Origin: SW-6-46-9 sp964452185
GTDB taxonomy: Bacteria; Patescibacteriota; Minisyncoccia; Phycocordibacterales; SW-6-46-9
Assembly (NCBI GenBank): GCA_964452185.1
Contig: CAYVKO010000002.1
Location: forward strand, 1 to 61,445
Length of the DNA: 61,445 nucleotides
Direction of reading: 5' to 3'
Part shown: piece after piece, positions 59,819-61,445 of the stretch
Layout: the number at the start of each line of letters is the position of its first letter
How positions within the stretch are numbered: the stretch's first letter is position 1
Notes under the pieces: generated by a model
The model's database searches: none
The model's input: the letters and a program-made list of their open reading frames with translations, nothing else
What the model was told of the DNA's origin: nothing
Translations under genes and position numbers: made by a program

Positions 59819-59925
59819 CTTCATTTTCAATCCCGGCAATATTTGGTACTTACGGTTGTAATTGTAATCCGCAGTAGCTCAACGGTAGAGTACCTCACTG
59901 TTAATGAGGGGGTTACTGATTCGAA
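59819..59925 (+). repeat. Direct repeat, copy 1: tRNA-Asn 5' part plus upstream region
   Basis: From CTTCATTTTCAATCCCGG through the tRNA D and anticodon arms the sequence is nearly identical to 61322-61430. Differences: the -10 region reads TGG-TACTTA against TGG-TATTAT, C to T in the D stem, G to A in the T stem. It is a segmental duplication that carried the tRNA promoter. Confidence 0.92.
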
Positions 59926-60049
59926 AAGCGGAGTTATGTCGCGCGCAGTGTGCGAGCACGACGAACGAGCTCGGGCAGGAGCCTCACAATATTTTCAAGG
60001 GAAACGCAGAAAATATTGATGAGAGCTGACGCCGAATCCGGTCTGCGAA
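59868..60049 (+). tRNA. tRNA-Asn(GUU) copy interrupted in the T loop; pseudogene or intron-containing
   Basis: Acceptor 5' strand TCCGCAG, D arm, and anticodon arm CCTCA-CTGTTAA-TGAGG (59893-59909, anticodon GTT) are intact, and the T arm starts ACTGA-TTCGAA (59915-59925). The expected T-loop end and 3' strand appear only at 60037-60049 (TCCGGT then CTGCGAA). The gap is 111 nt. Both junctions carry CGAA. Removing the insert restores a full cloverleaf, but with an A-C mismatch in the T stem and a C-A mismatch in the acceptor, and the promoter -10 is degraded. An alternative 3' acceptor strand GCGGA occurs at 59928. Whether it is functional is undecided. Confidence 0.5.
59926..60036 (+). ncRNA. 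Structured ~111-nt insertion inside the tRNA-Asn copy
   Basis: The inserted segment is highly self-complementary. CAATATTTTC (59987-59996) and GAAAATATTG (60009-60018) form a perfect 10-bp stem. AGCTC (59968-59972) pairs with GAGCT (60023-60027), GTCG (59938-59941) with CGAC (59959-59962) and GCG (59928-59930) with CGC (60030-60032) as closing helix. The result is a compact three-way-junction-like fold closed at the insertion site. No group I or II core, no ORF and no known ribozyme consensus was recognised. Confidence 0.45.
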
Positions 60050-60055
60050 TGGGTT

Positions 60056-60081
60056 AAGTTTGATACGAAACTTGCTGTATC
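60056..60081 (+). other. Possible pseudoknot downstream of interrupted tRNA
   Basis: AAGTTT (60056-60061) pairs with AAACTT (60068-60073), and the loop GATAC (60062-60066) pairs with GTATC (60077-60081). The loops are tight, so the two stems may be alternatives. The remaining 60082-60115 shows nothing else. Confidence 0.3.
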
Positions 60082-60115
60082 ACTCTGATTAATCTGTGGA
60101 GAAGAAAGTTAAAAA

Positions 60116-61222
60116 TTAATCTCGTCGTTGTATTTCCAAATTCACCGGATAGTTTACTCGCTCTACCGTGAAAGTAACTACCCCGAGCACACGACCGCGT
60201 GGTGTCTCAACGCTGACCCGCCACTGACCAGAGGCTGGATCGGTTACCCATGTATAGCCTCTGTATCCAGCGTTTCTTCCACCCACAATATCGTGTGAAA
60301 AGGTACCTCTATCTACCCAATCTTTCTGGTTTTCATTATAGTACTGCCAACGGTAAACGATAGGCGCCTTAAACTCAGCGGGAGCGAAGATGGCAGTGAA
60401 TACGTAAGCTTGCTGTCCGGGTTGGATGTGAATAGTTTGCCCGGGAATTAGCTCTTCCAAAAAAGTCTCTTTTTCTCCGTGTAGTACATAGTCTGAATTA
60501 ATACGTTCAACTTTGTGGTATACCCCCGCTTCGCGAATTGATAATGGTATAGGGGGAGTTACGTTGGTAAAATAAAACACATTCATCACAACCAAAATGG
60601 CGGCAATGGCAGCCCATATTGATTGGTTTTGTTCGCGAACACTGGCACTGATACGTTGCAGTAGTAGTGTGTAGACAATTACAATGCTGGCACTTACGAG
60701 TCCGGCTGCTACAAACAGCAAAGGGCTCAACGAATTAAACAAGAATGGGAGTATAACCGAAAACAGAGAGAAGCCAACAAAAAAATAAGCGCCGATTTGA
60801 ATGCGAGGTTCGGTCAGATAGTCGCGGAATAAGTCATTGGAAACCATTAAGATTACCAGAAGCAGAATAAACGGCCAACTGACTGAGAAAGCTCCGCTGA
60901 ACCAGTAGAAAATAAACGAACCGCCCAACAGGGCACCAAAAAAGAACTGAAGTAAAAGAGGGGTAAACAGGCGCACATAGCGCAACCTTTCGGGGATTTT
61001 ATTGTTGTCGTACAGGTGAATAAAAGCAATTGTGCAGCCAGCGCCGATCCAGTAAATAAACAGAAGAGTAAAAGTGGTGTTGGTGTCTATATTGGTGAAC
61101 GTAAAGTAATCTACCAAGAATCCGCTGACCAGCGTTGCGGGCATGAGGATGCGTTCATAGCGAAAGTACAATCGCTTGATACGACGGTAATGAGACTGCA
61201 GGTACGTTTTCATTTGAGACAT
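60116..61222 (-). CDS. Polytopic membrane protein with C-terminal DUF2914 domain
   Basis: 368 residues: about seven to eight membrane helices in the first 235 residues (LLFIYWIGAGCTIAFIHLY, FFFGALLGGSFIFYWF and others), and then an extracytoplasmic beta domain. That domain contains VYRWQYYNENQKDWVDRGTFSHDI, YRGYTWVT and GQWRVSVETPRGRVLGVVTFTVE, the pattern of DUF2914. Function is unknown. It is the only gene between the two tRNA-Asn copies, so the duplication event spans it. Confidence 0.75.
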   Translation of the reverse strand: MSQMKTYLQSHYRRIKRLYFRYERILMPATLVSGFLVDYFTFTNIDTNTTFTLLFIYWIGAGCTIAFIHLYDNNKIPERLRYVRLFTPLLLQFFFGALLGGSFIFYWFSGAFSVSWPFILLLVILMVSNDLFRDYLTEPRIQIGAYFFVGFSLFSVILPFLFNSLSPLLFVAAGLVSASIVIVYTLLLQRISASVREQNQSIWAAIAAILVVMNVFYFTNVTPPIPLSIREAGVYHKVERINSDYVLHGEKETFLEELIPGQTIHIQPGQQAYVFTAIFAPAEFKAPIVYRWQYYNENQKDWVDRGTFSHDIVGGRNAGYRGYTWVTDPASGQWRVSVETPRGRVLGVVTFTVERVNYPVNLEIQRRD

Positions 61223-61321
61223 TATGGATATAGTTTAGATTTACTATACCAATCTTTGCGCTAACTGTGTACCGTCTTTACCAGTGAGTGGTTAACTAAG
61301 ACTTAAAAAATCTCCGTCAAG

Positions 61322-61430
61322 CTTCATTTTCAATCCCGGCAATATTTGGTATTATTACGGTTGTAATTATAATCCGCAGTAGCTCAACGGTAGAGCACCT
61401 CACTGTTAATGAGGGGGTTACTGGTTCGAA
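61322..61430 (+). repeat. Direct repeat, copy 2
   Basis: The intact counterpart of the repeat at 59819-59925, including promoter and tRNA-Asn up to the T loop. The 150-base gap before the tRNA otherwise holds only AT-rich sequence. Confidence 0.92.
61327..61355 (+). promoter_or_regulatory. tRNA-Asn promoter, copy 2
   Basis: TTTTCA (61327-61332), spacer 17, TATTAT (61350-61355) preceded by TGG. The tRNA starts 18 nt after the -10 box. Confidence 0.6.
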
Positions 61431-61444
61431 TCCAGTCTGCGGAG
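61373..61444 (+). tRNA. tRNA-Asn(GUU)
   Basis: A canonical cloverleaf: TCCGCAG/CTGCGGA acceptor, GCTC/GAGC D stem, CCTCA/TGAGG anticodon stem with CTGTTAA loop (anticodon GTT), ACTGG-TTCGAAT-CCAGT T arm, discriminator G. The window ends one base later, so whether CCA is encoded cannot be seen. Confidence 0.95.
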
Positions 61445-61445
61445 C

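Noticed and set aside
60013..60036. A hammerhead-ribozyme-like string (TTGATGAG ... CCGAA) inside the tRNA insert
   Set aside because: The first C of the CUGANGA core is U, the segment between the two core parts cannot form stem II, and the GAAA side reads GAAT. Chance resemblance.
59926..60036. Group I or group II intron in the tRNA
   Set aside because: The insert is only about 111 nt, lacks the conserved P/Q/R/S segments or a domain V, and sits in the T loop rather than the anticodon loop.
1..61445. UGA recoding (Gly) as in some Patescibacteria
   Set aside because: TGA ends several well-recognised genes (sigma factor, VKOR, DedA) at the expected family length, and no TGA was seen inside conserved domains.
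1..61445. CRISPR arrays, insertion sequences, prophage or conjugative genes
   Set aside because: No regularly spaced repeats, transposase, integrase or structural phage genes were recognised on either strand.

Overview
The window looks like a chromosomal segment of a Candidate Phyla Radiation (Patescibacteria, probably Paceibacteria/Parcubacteria-type) bacterium. The reasons are family-level: an ECF sigma factor followed by a DUF5667 protein, transketolase encoded as two genes, densely packed short operons, scarce Shine-Dalgarno sequences, many promoters whose -10 box lies 6-10 nt before the start codon, and many small membrane-anchored proteins with Ser/Thr-rich linkers. TGA is used as a stop, so this is not one of the UGA-recoding lineages. 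Composition is moderately AT-rich throughout. No transposase, integrase, phage gene or CRISPR array was seen.

Layout. 1-5079: ClpC-like AAA+ ATPase (cut by the left edge), sigma/DUF5667 pair, a type IV pilin-like protein. 5109-18723: DNA repair (mutM, rarA, a PIF1-like helicase, xseA-xseB) mixed with envelope and secreted proteins (DedA, a His-rich secreted protein, a lysozyme-like/peptidoglycan-binding protein, a PQQ-type sugar dehydrogenase, patatin, a DCC-lipase maturation factor fusion). 18720-25290: GH15 hydrolase on the minus strand, two matrixin-like zinc proteases, VKOR, NDH-2-like oxidoreductase, YtxJ-like bacilliredoxin and a second DedA, together a thiol/redox and envelope block. 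25391-32043: a central-carbon operon (GAPDH, FAD oxidoreductase, rpiB, HD hydrolase, rpe, split transketolase, a 39-codon gene) closed by a clear terminator. 32106-46615: cation/proton antiporter, PfkB kinase, bL25, lytic transglycosylase with coiled coil, UvrD-nuclease fusion, DsbA-like, EngB, UppP, DnaQ-like exonuclease, HisRS, TruB and a small secreted Cys-containing protein. 46742-53446: a complete F1Fo-ATP synthase operon in the order I-B-E-F-H-A-G-D-C. 53447-59754: stress and envelope genes (host-attachment-like protein, MscL with zinc ribbon, MsrB, a tandem pair of paralogous small membrane proteins, MscS, GerMN-like lipoprotein, GlsB/YeaQ, VanY). 59819-61445: two copies of a tRNA-Asn locus flanking a DUF2914 membrane protein.

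How the genes fit together: a fermentative carbon core (GAPDH plus non-oxidative pentose-phosphate enzymes) without respiratory complexes apart from an NDH-2-like flavoprotein, and an ATP synthase whose c subunit carries the two-carboxylate, Na+-type ion site. There is an extracytoplasmic oxidative-folding set (VKOR, DsbA-like) and a large investment in cell-wall and mechanosensitive functions.

The strongest unusual signals are: (1) the first tRNA-Asn copy, whose T loop is interrupted by about 111 nt of strongly self-complementary sequence; (2) the ATP synthase operon, with a terminator-like hairpin whose U-tract abuts the first start codon and stop-codon-overlapping hairpins after atpE and atpG; (3) the Na+-type c subunit; (4) extended -10 promoters built on the stop codon of the preceding gene; (5) a duplicated small-membrane-protein/terminator unit with Shine-Dalgarno sequences that are rare here; (6) fusions such as HRDC-XseA, DCC-LMF and MscL-zinc ribbon.
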